64,000 bases of DNA from Pedobacter miscanthi (GCF_003315595.1 NZ_QNQU01000005.1:107717-171716); one strand, 5' to 3'; positions 17,439 to 26,530 are shown, numbered from the stretch's first letter. Numbers and translations are program-made. Notes: a model not told the origin generated them from the sequence alone.

Positions 17439-18435
17439 GATTCAGATCTCCTTCCTCCAACTCCAGGTCGGTTACTACAGCCAGCTTTTCGCTTCCGGTT
17501 ATCATATCAAATACCGTGTTTAAATTGGTCATCAGTTTCTCAATGGCGTAACTAATCTGTACGATAATTACCTCTGCAGCCACAAACTGACCAAAAGTCA
17601 TCTGGCGTTCCACCACGAAATAAGAGCCTAATAACAATAAGGCACCCATCAGTATGGTGCGCATGGCCACCGCACTGATAAAAAACTTTCTCAAAATTCC
17701 GAAGTGATCGTTACGTGCCTGGATATAATTTGCCGTTATTTTATCGGTTCGCTCAATAATCTCTTTTCTTTTAACAGCACTCTGGCGGTAGCTATCCAGA
17801 TCAGAAGCCACGTCTTCTAAATAGGCAACCACTTCATATTTATATCCTGATTCGTCAATACTGGTTTCAACGCCCCGGCGATAATATAAAACAAGAATTA
17901 AGATAATTACAATAAGTACAAAAGTTCCGAAAGCCATAAAAACAGGGTGATAAAACGAAAGCAGTATTACACTGAAAAAAATGAGTACAGCGGCCGCAAT
18001 AATATCAACAAGCAGTTTGGTAAGTCCTTTTTGAATGGTGAGGATATCAAAAAAACGGTTAACCAGTTCCGTAGGATTTTCTCCCTCCAGTGCTTTCTTT
18101 TTAATCCTCGGCAGGCGGAAAGCAAACTCCAGGGCGGTTTTGGTGAAAATTTTCTGTTCAAGAAATTCGACCAGGGTAAGCTGGCCGATGAGCAATAAAC
18201 CGCCCACTACAATACCGGCCAGAATTACGGCAATCAGGATATAGGTTGAGCTGTACATCGCCCCGTTGGATAACAGGTTAAATACGGCACTGGTTCCCAA
18301 AGGGAGCGATAAGCCGATTAAGCCAATCAGTATGGCGTAAACATAAATATAGTTGATGGTTTTGCGTTCGAGGTGAAGCATAAGCACCAGTCTTTGCCAT
18401 GGCGAACGTGCGCCGGCAGCATGATGGTTTTTCAT
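17431..18435 (-). CDS. ABC exporter transmembrane-domain protein lacking the nucleotide-binding domain
   Basis: 334 residues. It has six hydrophobic segments in the order of type I ABC exporters (for example INYIYVYAILIGLIGLSLPLG, an AVILAGIVVGGLLLIGQL pair, an LVDIIAAAVLIFFSVILLSFYHPVFMAFG pair and a final TILMGALLLLGSYFVV), with typical cytosolic linkers. It stops right after the TMD-NBD linker (ITGSEKLAVVTDLELEEGDLNHG), where exporters normally continue into Walker A, signature and Walker B motifs. No ATPase-domain frame lies adjacent on either side. It heads an operon with HlyD and TolC genes. The ATPase may be encoded elsewhere, or the protein may not hydrolyse ATP. Confidence 0.85.
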   Translation of the reverse strand: MKNHHAAGARSPWQRLVLMLHLERKTINYIYVYAILIGLIGLSLPLGTSAVFNLLSNGAMYSSTYILIAVILAGIVVGGLLLIGQLTLVEFLEQKIFTKTALEFAFRLPRIKKKALEGENPTELVNRFFDILTIQKGLTKLLVDIIAAAVLIFFSVILLSFYHPVFMAFGTFVLIVIILILVLYYRRGVETSIDESGYKYEVVAYLEDVASDLDSYRQSAVKRKEIIERTDKITANYIQARNDHFGILRKFFISAVAMRTILMGALLLLGSYFVVERQMTFGQFVAAEVIIVQISYAIEKLMTNLNTVFDMITGSEKLAVVTDLELEEGDLNHG

Positions 18436-18561
18436 TTGATATCTTAATTTCAGGTGTTAATTATCAGCTGCTATGGAGCAATAATTAATGTGTGGATAAA
18501 CGTGTGCATCATATTCCCATTAACATCATAATATGCTTTAAGGGATTTTGATTAAAGGTGG

Positions 18562-18900
18562 CTAAGAAATCAGGTCGGGAGGAGGTGTAGGGACGTTTTT
18601 TGCCGGAAAATTGCCTACGCTGGGCTGATAGTCATATTGATTTACCAAGGGGCAGTTAGCCGGCTGTGAATTGAGGCATGCCATTACCGAAGATTCGTAT
18701 AAGAGCAGTTTTTTCTTTAATTTTTCAAAAGATTCTTCCTCTTTCGTTTTGTTTTCCTCACTGCTTTTTTCGATGGCATAAGTATTGTCTGACGATAAAA
18801 ATATAGCTACCGAGAAAGCAAAGAATTTTGTAACCAGCAGACTTAACACCAGTAAGCTAAAAATGTTCCTTAATAAGTTTTTTCTCAGGTAATTCATCAT
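18562..18900 (-). CDS. Small membrane/secreted protein of unknown function upstream of the secretion operon
   Basis: 112 residues from the ATG at 18900; a second ATG follows at 18897, and a GTG at 18909 is also in frame. One hydrophobic segment (~residues 10-33, IFSLLVLSLLVTKFFAFSVAIFL) is followed by a charged helix rich in Lys and Glu, two cysteines close together (ACLNSQPANC) and a proline-rich tail (NVPTPPPDLIS). No family recognised. It lies 126 bp upstream of the NBD-less ABC gene on the same strand, so it may be part of that system, either as an accessory subunit or as cargo. That is inference only. Confidence 0.6.
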   Translation of the reverse strand: MMNYLRKNLLRNIFSLLVLSLLVTKFFAFSVAIFLSSDNTYAIEKSSEENKTKEEESFEKLKKKLLLYESSVMACLNSQPANCPLVNQYDYQPSVGNFPAKNVPTPPPDLIS

Positions 18901-19130
18901 CCGTAGCACAAATATATGTCGGAAGAATAAGGATTAAACTATACAGAAGCCAGTTTCTGGGGCTTTTTTAAAACCCTGACACAAATGTTATACTAGTATT
19001 AAAACGGGATTAGAAAAGGGGAGGATAATTACTGGAAGTTGGTACTCCATCTAAATTATCGTTATTTCGGGGAACAATTATTTAATGAAAATAGAAATTA
19101 TTGGCAGAGGATTTAATGCGTCTACACTCA

Positions 19131-19265
19131 AAAAATAAAATCATTTCGAGCGGAGTGCAACGCAGTCGAGATAGATCTCTCCGCTCTACTTTTTTGGTAG
19201 CTAAGGGGAGAAATCTATACGTTAGATCTCTCCACTCCGCTATGCTTCGATCGAAGACGGGTTTT
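19131..19265. repeat. REP-like palindromic element
   Basis: An ATTTCGAGCGGAGTGCAACG-type left part and AGATCTCTCCACTCCGCTATG / CGATCGAAGACGG right parts form an imperfect long inverted repeat. It is the same family as the elements at 22.6-23.3, 26.3-26.5 and 63.9 kb. The whole 18901-19277 gap contains no other recognisable feature. Confidence 0.7.
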
Positions 19266-19277
19266 TCTGAAAATTTA

Positions 19278-20096
19278 TTACGTAATGTTATAAACCCTCA
19301 CATAATCTACACTCATGCTTGTAGGTAGAGCAGCGTCGTTAATCGTTTGTCCGGCGAGGTTTCCACCCATGGCCATATTAAGGATAATGAAAAACTGTTT
19401 ATGAAATTCGTCGGTGCCGTTAATGTTATTGGTTGTATTGGCTGTTGCATATAAATTGCCGTCTACATACCATCTTATCCCCAACGAAGTCCATTCTACC
19501 GCATAAACATGGTAATTTCCGGGCGTTGTATTGGTATTGTTGCTATAATATACATAACCGTTATTATCCCAATGAATGGTGCCCAAAACAGAATTACTGG
19601 TATTTACATGCTCCATAATGTCGATTTCGCCGCATTTTGGCCATCCAACGGTTCCTATATTGCTGCCCAGCATCCAGAATGCCGGCCAGGTGCCCTGTAC
19701 CATGGGTAGTTTCATGCGGGCCTCTATCCGACCATACTTTATGGAGAATTTTCCATTGGTATTGATCCTGCCTGATGTGTATGGTTGGCCGCCAACCGTT
19801 TGTTTCCGTGCGGTGATAATCAGGTTGCCTCCGCTAACGCTTACATTACTGGATTGATAGTACTGTTTTTCATTGTTTACACCCAGGTTTCCGTTTTCGT
19901 AATTCCATTTGGAGGTATTTAAGCTGGTTCCGTCAAATTCATCCTGCCATACCAGTGTTAAGGCCCTTGGGGTTGCGGTTTCATCTGCTGGAACAGATGT
20001 TTCCTGTTTTTCAGTTTTTTTACAGGCCGAAACCAGTACAGTAAACAGCAGCATTGTGCCAGCCATTTTTTTCAAATGATTAGGTAGTTTTCTCAT
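19278..20096 (-). CDS. Glycoside hydrolase family 16 lipoprotein (beta-glucanase/laminarinase type)
   Basis: 272 residues. The lipoprotein signal ends at Cys25 (FTVLVSACKK). The mature part is a single GH16 jelly-roll domain: WQDEFDGTSLNTSKWNYENG, then FSIKYGRIEARMKLP, GTWPAFWMLG and the catalytic motif GEIDIMEHVN (Glu157 nucleophile, Asp159, Glu162 acid/base), followed by HVYAVEWTSLGIRWYVDG and AMGGNLAG. GH16 enzymes of this type cut beta-1,3 or mixed-linkage glucans. The product should be anchored to the envelope. It is a lone gene, with no SusC/SusD pair nearby. Confidence 0.94.
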   Translation of the reverse strand: MRKLPNHLKKMAGTMLLFTVLVSACKKTEKQETSVPADETATPRALTLVWQDEFDGTSLNTSKWNYENGNLGVNNEKQYYQSSNVSVSGGNLIITARKQTVGGQPYTSGRINTNGKFSIKYGRIEARMKLPMVQGTWPAFWMLGSNIGTVGWPKCGEIDIMEHVNTSNSVLGTIHWDNNGYVYYSNNTNTTPGNYHVYAVEWTSLGIRWYVDGNLYATANTTNNINGTDEFHKQFFIILNMAMGGNLAGQTINDAALPTSMSVDYVRVYNIT

Positions 20097-20539
20097 AATT
20101 TGGTTAATAAATGATTAGGGGTTTGATATTTGGTTAAAAATTTTCCGATTTGGGATGATTATTAATGTACTTAAAATTGATTTTGAAATAGTAATGGCTC
20201 AAAAGAAACGGTTAGTATTTCGCTTAACGTATGTTTTTAATGACTTGTAAGTATTTTTTATTTTTTAATAAAGTTTATTTATTAATGTTTTATGAATACT
20301 AATAAGTCAGATTAGCTTAACGTTAGATTTATGACTTAGTTTTAAAACTACAATATATAGAATTAAAACTACAAATCAAAATTTCTCATCATTTTTATGG
20401 TGTAAATACGATTTGGAAGCGAAAACATTCTGCCAATATCTGTATTGAGCCATGATTAAGTAAATAATACCATTAATAAGTTGATTGATACAATAAAGTA
20501 TCCCCGTTTCGTTTTTACCTTTGGTAAACGATTTTTTTT
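20097..20539. other. Divergent AT-rich intergenic region with a promoter-like box
   Basis: 443 bp between the GH16 and DUF983 genes. TACCTTTG at 20516-20523 fits the Bacteroidota -7 consensus TAnnTTTG and lies 16 bp before the DUF983 start; no convincing -33 element was seen. Two imperfect direct repeats of GCTTAACGT followed by an ATGACTT-like segment lie around 20222-20338 and could be regulator sites for the GH16 gene. Nothing coding was found. Confidence 0.4.
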
Positions 20540-21004
20540 ATGGAAAACAGCACCAATAATCGATATTCAGATTTAAAACTTAGTAAAGAACAACATCATG
20601 TATCGCAATGGAGCGGCTTTATCCATTCCAAATGCCCCAGGTGTAGGATGGGTTCGGTTTTTACCGGCGCCGTTTACGGATTGAAAATCCAGAAAATGAA
20701 TGAAGTGTGCAGTGTATGTGCATTAAAATTTGAGCGTGAGCCCGGTTATTTCTACGTATCGATGTTTGTGAGTTATGCCATGAATGTGGCCGAAATTATT
20801 TCCATCAGTGTTGGCGCTTACATTTTAGGATTAGATATTGTATACGAAAACCTTTGGTATTTTGTATTGGCCATTTTTGCCGGTGTTGCGTTACTTTCGC
20901 CGTTTAACTACAGGTATTCGAGGATGGTGTTGCTTTACTGGCTATCACCGGGTTTGCATTACGATCCATCACGCATTGTAGAAAATAATACTAAAATCGG
21001 CTGA
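20540..21004 (+). CDS. DUF983 family membrane protein
   Basis: 154 residues. A zinc-ribbon-like head (KCPRCRMGSVF and later CSVCALKFEREPGYFY) is followed by two hydrophobic segments (VAEIISISVGAYILGL and LWYFVLAIFAGVALLSPFNYRYSR) and the typical PFNYRYSRxxxLYW ending. DUF983 proteins are widespread small inner-membrane proteins, often near respiratory genes, and their role is unknown. A TAnnTTTG box lies just upstream. It is a stand-alone gene before an AraC regulator. Confidence 0.88.
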   Translation: MENSTNNRYSDLKLSKEQHHVSQWSGFIHSKCPRCRMGSVFTGAVYGLKIQKMNEVCSVCALKFEREPGYFYVSMFVSYAMNVAEIISISVGAYILGLDIVYENLWYFVLAIFAGVALLSPFNYRYSRMVLLYWLSPGLHYDPSRIVENNTKIG

Positions 21005-21054
21005 TCGGTTGGTGCAACTTGCTTAAATGAGTAGATTCGCAGATAAATTTGCGA

Positions 21055-21927
21055 ATGAAAGAACTCATACCCATTTTAGATTCCTGCACCCTTACCGATA
21101 ACAAAAAGGCCGATATCCTCGTCGATCGGTTGCAGCACTATTTGGATAAACACCAGAATCTGGTATTTCCGCACCGGCATAAATTCTATCATTTTTTGTT
21201 TTTTACTGCCGGTTCAGGCAGTCATTCTATTGATTTTAATACTTATAAAATAGTTCCGGGGCAGATTTATTTTATGTCGCCGGGGCAGGTGCATACCTGG
21301 GAGTTTAATGAAGATACCGATGGTTATATCGTAAATTTTGAAAAGGATTTTTTTCAGTCTTTTTTACTCAAACCCGATTACCTCGAAAATTTCTCTTTTT
21401 TCACGGGGGTTGATCAAGCCAATGTGAAAAACCTGTCGCCCGATATGAAGAACGAGGTTGAGCAAATCTGTAAACGCCTGTACGCACAGGTTAATAACCC
21501 TACCGGGCATAATGCCGATTTTCAAAAAGTATTACTTTTATCCCTTTTGATGCTGGTAGAAGAGCATAGGCCTGTTGTTCAATCGCCAGCCTTCCAAACA
21601 CACAACATGGTGGTGCTGCGCAATTTTCAGAACCTGGTAGAGGAACACTATCTCTTGAAACGACTTCCTAAAGAGTACGCAGAGATGCTCCATCTTACAC
21701 CCAACCATTTAAATGCCATCTGTAAAGAACTGATAGGAACGCAGGCTGGAGAAGTAATCAGGGAGCGTATTTTGCTCGAGGCCAAACGCCTTTTGGTAAG
21801 TGGAGAGGTAAATATTTCGCAGATTGCAAACGAGCTTAACTTTAATGATAATTCGTACTTCACTAAATTCTTTAAAAAGTATACCGGTTTAACACCAGAT
21901 CAGTTTAAAAAAGAGCATTTGGCTTAA
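21055..21927 (+). CDS. AraC family transcriptional regulator
   Basis: 290 residues from the ATG at 21055 (MKELIPILDSCTL). The N-terminal cupin-like sensor domain (~20-150) has FPHRHKFYHFLFFTAGSG and MSPGQVHTWEF. The C-terminal AraC domain (~190-290) has YAEMLHLTPNHLNAICKELIG, then ISQIANELNFNDNSYFTKFFKKYTGLTPDQFKKE. The likely ligand is a small hydrophobic or sugar-like molecule; the target is unknown. A Crp/Fnr gene follows after ~50 bp in the same direction. Confidence 0.92.
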   Translation: MKELIPILDSCTLTDNKKADILVDRLQHYLDKHQNLVFPHRHKFYHFLFFTAGSGSHSIDFNTYKIVPGQIYFMSPGQVHTWEFNEDTDGYIVNFEKDFFQSFLLKPDYLENFSFFTGVDQANVKNLSPDMKNEVEQICKRLYAQVNNPTGHNADFQKVLLLSLLMLVEEHRPVVQSPAFQTHNMVVLRNFQNLVEEHYLLKRLPKEYAEMLHLTPNHLNAICKELIGTQAGEVIRERILLEAKRLLVSGEVNISQIANELNFNDNSYFTKFFKKYTGLTPDQFKKEHLA

Positions 21928-21979
21928 TCAGTTTTTGATCTGCACATTCGCTATATTTACATCATGATATTCCCTGAAA

Positions 21980-22558
21980 GTGATAGAGGTATTTAAAACA
22001 TATTTAAAGGAAAAAGGCAGTTTCAGTGATGTGGAACTAAAGCAGATTGAATCAGTAACCACCATAAAGAAACTCCGCAAAAGGCAATACCTGCTTCAGG
22101 AAGGCGATGTTTGGAAATACAATGCTTTTATTACCAAAGGTTGTGTACGCACCTATACTGTTGATGAAAAAGGTAATGAGCACATCCTTAATTTCGCTGT
22201 AGAAAACTGGTGGACCGGCGATCGCGAAAGCCTGTTTTCGGGAAAACCATCTGTATATAATATTGATGCCCTCGAAGATTCACAAGTAGCACTTATAACC
22301 AAAGAAAACTTTAACCTCCTTTGCAAAGAAATTCCTGCCTTTAACAATATGGTTACCCTGATTCTGGAAAAGAGTTTCATTGTTTCCCAAAGCCGGATAC
22401 AGAGTTTTATCAGTTCTAGCGCTGAAGAAAAATACCTTAAATTCCTTGAAACATTTCCTCACCTTCCCATGCGTGTACCTCAGGGGATGATTGCTTCTTA
22501 CCTGGGCATTACTGCCGAAACCCTTAGCAGGATCCGTAAAAACGCCCTCAAAAAGTAG
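21980..22558 (+). CDS. Crp/Fnr family transcriptional regulator
   Basis: 192 residues, probably from a GTG start at 21980 (MIEVFKTYLKEKGSF); the ATG at 21964 is out of frame. The cNMP-binding-like beta roll (RKRQYLLQEGDVWKYNAFITKG, then NEHILNF) and C-terminal HTH (VPQGMIASYLGITAETLSRIRKN) are clear. Compared with the Crp/Fnr protein at 11.6 kb it shows the same architecture and length. No FNR cysteines. It is separated from the next SDR gene by the large palindromic repeat block. Confidence 0.88.
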   Translation: MIEVFKTYLKEKGSFSDVELKQIESVTTIKKLRKRQYLLQEGDVWKYNAFITKGCVRTYTVDEKGNEHILNFAVENWWTGDRESLFSGKPSVYNIDALEDSQVALITKENFNLLCKEIPAFNNMVTLILEKSFIVSQSRIQSFISSSAEEKYLKFLETFPHLPMRVPQGMIASYLGITAETLSRIRKNALKK

Positions 22559-22589
22559 TTTTAATGGATTTTCGTATCTCGAACAAAAT

Positions 22590-23310
22590 TCTCCCATAAG
22601 GTCATATCGGCCGTAGCGGAGAGATTTATCTTGAGAAGAACTTAAATGCATTTCCTCCCGCGGTACGTTACCCTGAACTCGATTCAGGGGCTTTCATATA
22701 GGGGGCTGCTTCAATAGATCTCTCCGTTCCGCTGTGCTTCAGTCGAGATGACGCCCGGCATGTAGCGTCATTTCCGCGTTTACTCTCGCGGTCCGTACCC
22801 CTGAACTCGATTCAGGATCTTTCATGCAAAGGGAAATCTGCTTCGATTGATCTCTCGGCTCCACTGTGTTCCCGTCGAGAAGAATTACGCAGCCCGTCAT
22901 CTCGACCGTAGCGGAGAGATCTATCTTGAGAAGAACTTAAATACATTTCCTCCCGCGATCCGTCACCCTGAACTTGATTCAGGGTCTTTCATGCAAAGGG
23001 AAATCTGTTCCGATAGATCTCTCCACTCCACTGCGTTGCGGTCGAGATGACGCCTCACATTTGGTAATCACCTCATTTCCTCCCGCGGTCCGTCACCCTG
23101 AACTCGATTCAGGGTCTTTCATGTAGGGGTTGCTTCGATAGATCTCTCCACTCCACTGCGTTGCGGTCGAGATGACGCCAGGCGTGTAACGTCATTTCCG
23201 CGTTTACTCTCGCGGTCGGTCACCCTGAACTCGATTCAGGGTCTTTCATATAGGGGGCTGCTTCGATAGATCTCTCCGTTCCGCTGTGCTTCAGTCGGGA
23301 TGAGGCCCGT
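22590..23310. repeat. Cluster of nested palindromic REP-like elements (~720 bp)
   Basis: Five copies of a palindrome of the form CCCTGAAYTYGATTCAGG lie at 22671, 22798, 22966, 23096 and 23223, spaced 127-168 bp. Between them are alternating outer arms: CTCGACCGTAGCGGAGAGAT with a following TCTTGAGAAG, and their inverted partners AGATCTCTCCRYTCCRCTG followed by GTCGAGATGACG. The result is a string of nested long hairpins. No coding content. The block separates a Crp/Fnr gene from an SDR gene. Confidence 0.9.
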
Positions 23311-23449
23311 ATTTTGAAGCCTGTTAATAAGTAACGAACCTTACTTAGCCAGTTTCTCTTGATAAATATCAATGGAATTTCTTGTTTTTGATCAATGCAC
23401 AGCAAATAAACTTGCCGCAACTTTGAGGTATTCAAAAACAAAAAATATC

Positions 23450-24307
23450 ATGTCAAAAATAATTTTTATCACAGGAACAAGCACAGGCTTCGGTAAATTA
23501 ACCACCATTACACTCGCAAAAGCAGGTTACACCGTAATTGCGGGGATGCGTGGCATAAAAGGCAAAAATGCAGAGGTAGCCGCAGAACTTTCGGCATTAG
23601 ATAATGTAGATGTTGTCGAAATCGACATTACCAGCGATGTTTCCGTAAAAGAAGCATTTGCCCACGTACTCCATAAATATGGAAAAGTGGATGTATTGGT
23701 TAATAATGCAGCAATGAGTGGCTTTGGTTTACTTGAAGCTTATAGCATCGATCAAATCAAACAAATGTTTGAAGTGAACTTTTATGGGGTAATCAGGACT
23801 TATCAGGCTGTGCTCCCTTCAATGAGGGCACATCAAAATGGTCTGATCATCAACATTACTTCAGGAGCCAGCGGTCATACTTTACCTTTTATGGTACCTT
23901 ACCTGGCATCTAAATTTGGTGTAGAGAGCATTACTGAAGGACTACAGGATGAGCTTGCCGATTACCATATTGAAAATGTAAGTATCCAGCCAGGCGTTTA
24001 TCCTACTGAAATGAATACAGGAGAAAAAACAGGTATTAATTCAGACAAACCAGAAATTACAGCCGAATATGGCGATGCCGCTACAGCAAAATTTAATGCC
24101 ATAGGAGCAGGATTATTTGGTAAAATGGCCGAGTTTAACATGAATCCCCAAACCATTGCCGACGGTGTTTTAAAATTGATAGAAATGAAAGCCGGCAGTC
24201 GTCCACTCCGTTTCCCACTGGATGCCATTGCACAGGGAACGGATCAGGAATTTATTGATGCAAGAGCTGCTATTAAAGCAAAATGGCTGGAGAAATATAC
24301 CGCTTAA
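23450..24307 (+). CDS. SDR family oxidoreductase
   Basis: 285 residues from the ATG at 23450 (MSKIIFITGTSTGFG); the open frame upstream to 23372 runs through the promoter. Cofactor loop TGTSTGFGKLTT, NNAAMSG, Ser in NITSGASG, active site Tyr-Leu-Ala-Ser-Lys (YLASK) and the PGVYPTEM loop are visible. It is of the type often annotated as an SDR with a longer C-terminal substrate lobe. Substrate unknown. A GCAACTTTGAGGTAT box (about 23417-23431) matches the one before the SDR at 12270. Confidence 0.9.
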   Translation: MSKIIFITGTSTGFGKLTTITLAKAGYTVIAGMRGIKGKNAEVAAELSALDNVDVVEIDITSDVSVKEAFAHVLHKYGKVDVLVNNAAMSGFGLLEAYSIDQIKQMFEVNFYGVIRTYQAVLPSMRAHQNGLIINITSGASGHTLPFMVPYLASKFGVESITEGLQDELADYHIENVSIQPGVYPTEMNTGEKTGINSDKPEITAEYGDAATAKFNAIGAGLFGKMAEFNMNPQTIADGVLKLIEMKAGSRPLRFPLDAIAQGTDQEFIDARAAIKAKWLEKYTA

Positions 24308-24349
24308 AAGATAGAGCTGAAAATCTCTGTTTAAAAGCAAACCGATCTG

Positions 24350-24383
24350 AAAATCCGCTAGAAATTAAACTTAGCGGATTTTT
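24350..24383 (+). terminator. Rho-independent terminator
   Basis: AAAATCCGCTA (24350-24360) pairs with TAGCGGATTTT (24372-24382) over an 11-nt loop and ends in T. It closes the SDR gene ahead of the AraC gene. Confidence 0.85.
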
Positions 24384-24421
24384 ATGTTTATAAAAATAAT
24401 TGATTTTTGTACTTTTATAAT

Positions 24422-25327
24422 ATGAAAATTGTAGAGCTGGATACCTTTTATAAACACTTTCCCGAAAAGGATAGGGAGGAAGCGCCAGCACATGTCGGTA
24501 ATTTCAATATCTTTAAAATCGAGGATATCCTTACGCCGCGTGGAAGCAAACTTTCTTATTCCCGCAGGGTATTCTATAAAATAAGTTTGGTGGTTGGTCA
24601 TAGCAAAATCCATTATGCCGATCAGTGTATCGAGGTGAAGGATAGTGTGCTTGTTTTTACCAATCCAATGGTGCCTTATTTTTGGGAACGGATTAGCGAT
24701 GAACAATCTGGTATTCTCTGTGTATTTACCGAAGATTTTTTCAACAGGTTCGAAAATCTCAAAGATTATCCTGTATTTCAGGATGCTGCAAATGCAATTA
24801 TTCCTGTAAACGAAACCGAAGCAACATATTTTATTGCGCTTTTCGAGAAAATGATTGCTGAATTAAAAGGTGATTATACTTTTAAATATGACCTGCTCCG
24901 TAATCAGTTGACCGAACTCATCCACAGTGCGCAAAAGTTGAAACCAGCAGTTGGAGAACCACATAACAGCAGCAATGCAGCCAACCGGACGACACATCTT
25001 TTCAAAGAATTGCTCGAACGTCAGTTTCCAATCGATTTTAGCAGTCAGGTAATGCAGTTACGATCAGCTGCCGATTTTGCCGGTCAGCTCAACCTGCATG
25101 TAAACCACCTCAATAAGTGTGTGCGGGAGATTACCGGAAGAACAACTTCACAATTGATTTCGGAACGTATACTGCAGGAAGCGAAGATATTATTAAAGAG
25201 TACAGACTGGAATATTGCCGAAATTGCGTGGAGCCTGGCCTTTAAAGAACCCAATCATTTCTCTGCCTTTTTTAAATCACACAGCGGATTAAGTCCTGCA
25301 AAATTCAGGTTAGCGCAAAATGATTGA
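24422..25327 (+). CDS. AraC family transcriptional regulator
   Basis: 301 residues from the ATG at 24422 (MKIVELDTFYKHFPEKDR). The N-terminal ~180 residues are a cupin-like sensor region (SRRVFYKISLVVG, then VLVFTNPMVPYFWE). The C-terminal DNA-binding part has SAADFAGQLNLHVNHLNKCVREITGRT, ISERILQEAKILLKSTDWNIAEIAWSLAF and NHFSAFFKSHSGLSPAKFR. This architecture is common next to SDR or aldo-keto reductase genes in Bacteroidota. The gene directly downstream (80 bp) is an SDR, its likely target. Confidence 0.92.
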   Translation: MKIVELDTFYKHFPEKDREEAPAHVGNFNIFKIEDILTPRGSKLSYSRRVFYKISLVVGHSKIHYADQCIEVKDSVLVFTNPMVPYFWERISDEQSGILCVFTEDFFNRFENLKDYPVFQDAANAIIPVNETEATYFIALFEKMIAELKGDYTFKYDLLRNQLTELIHSAQKLKPAVGEPHNSSNAANRTTHLFKELLERQFPIDFSSQVMQLRSAADFAGQLNLHVNHLNKCVREITGRTTSQLISERILQEAKILLKSTDWNIAEIAWSLAFKEPNHFSAFFKSHSGLSPAKFRLAQND

Positions 25328-25406
25328 TTTTTGTATGTATCGATTTCTTTTTCGTATTTCTACTGAATCTTAATTGCAGAAATTTGTCCCATTAATTTAT
25401 AATACC

Positions 25407-26306
25407 ATGTGGACAAATAAAAACATCAACAATCAAGGCGGCCGTACCTTTCTGGTTACCGGCGCCAATTCGGGAATAGGATACGAAACGACCAAAGCAT
25501 TATATCGGGCAGGTGCACAAGTAATTATGGCCTGCAGGGATCTCGACAGGGCAGAAGAAGCAGCTAAAAGAATAAAGCTTGAGCAGGGAACAGGTAGCCT
25601 CGAAATAGCATTGCTTAACCTTTCCAATCTTGGCGATATCAAAGATTTTGCAGATCAGATCATCAAAAAACATAAAAAAATCGATGTATTAATCAATAAC
25701 GCCGGGGTAATGATCCCGCCTGCCTCTAAAACCGACGACGGTTTTGAACTTCAGTTTGGTGTTAACTTTATCGGTCATTATGCGCTTACCGGTTATCTTT
25801 ATCCGCTTCTAAAACAAACGCCTCATTCACGGATTGTTACCGTAAGCAGTATGGCTTACCTTCATGGAAAAATTGATTTTGATAATTTTAAATCGGAACG
25901 TGATTATGAACCAATGCGTGAGTATGCCCAAAGTAAACTGGCCAATATCTTGTTTTCTTTAGAACTTCAGCGCCGTATCGAAGCTGCCGGTGATACTGTG
26001 GTTTCGATTGCTGCACAACCCGGTGCTAATAAAACCGAACTATCAAGGCACATGTCTGATGCAGATTACCAGGCTGCGGTTAACCGCATAGGAGAACTAA
26101 TGGAGCCATGGCAGGGCGCTTTACCCTCTCTTTATGCAGCGGTTGCCACTGAAGCCATTCCGGGTAAACTATATGGCCCTGATCAGGATGGTGGTTACCG
26201 GGGTTATCCAGCCGAATCGGCTGTTACACCCAATGGAACTGATGAAACAGTAGCAAAACAATTGTGGGATTATGCCGCGGAGGTAACTGGGGTGGAATAT
26301 CCATAA
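25407..26306 (+). CDS. SDR family oxidoreductase (retinol-dehydrogenase/WW-domain oxidoreductase-like)
   Basis: 299 residues from the ATG at 25407 (MWTNKNINNQGGRTFLVTG). TGANSGIGYETT cofactor loop, ACRDLDRAEEAA (Arg favouring NADP), NNAGVM, Ser in VTVSSMA, YAQSKLAN (Tyr-x3-Lys) and the PGANKTELSRH loop are visible. The layout matches the group annotated as oxidoreductase or WW-domain oxidoreductase-like SDRs. Substrate unknown. It follows an AraC gene by 80 bp; REP-like sequence begins just after the stop. Confidence 0.92.
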   Translation: MWTNKNINNQGGRTFLVTGANSGIGYETTKALYRAGAQVIMACRDLDRAEEAAKRIKLEQGTGSLEIALLNLSNLGDIKDFADQIIKKHKKIDVLINNAGVMIPPASKTDDGFELQFGVNFIGHYALTGYLYPLLKQTPHSRIVTVSSMAYLHGKIDFDNFKSERDYEPMREYAQSKLANILFSLELQRRIEAAGDTVVSIAAQPGANKTELSRHMSDADYQAAVNRIGELMEPWQGALPSLYAAVATEAIPGKLYGPDQDGGYRGYPAESAVTPNGTDETVAKQLWDYAAEVTGVEYP

Positions 26307-26315
26307 AAAAATCGT

Positions 26316-26530
26316 CATCTCGAACGAAGTGCAACGTAGTTGAGAGATCTATCTTAAAAAATAGTTTTCTTAACACTCCAGTATCTGTTTAATCTGCGTT
26401 TTTTATCTTTTTAATCTGCGGGAAAATTTGAAGGCATATAGCATATTTTGTTTCCCGCAGATAGCGCAGAAAAGGCTGCAGATTTATTAAGATGGGGCAG
26501 GCATTCCACTGCGTTCCAGTCGAGATGACG
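26316..26530. repeat. REP-like inverted element enclosing a second palindrome
   Basis: The left arm CGTCATCTCGAACGAAGTGC (from ~26316) and right arm GCGTTCCAGTCGAGATGACG (to ~26530) enclose an inner pair TCTGCGGGAAAAT / TTTCCCGCAGA around 26414-26461. This is the same family as at 19.1, 22.6-23.3 and 63.9 kb. Nothing else was seen in 26307-26699. Confidence 0.7.

Noticed and set aside
22280..22651. 123-codon frame antisense to the Crp/Fnr gene
   Set aside because: Overlaps the conserved HTH-coding region and runs into repeat sequence; no domain.
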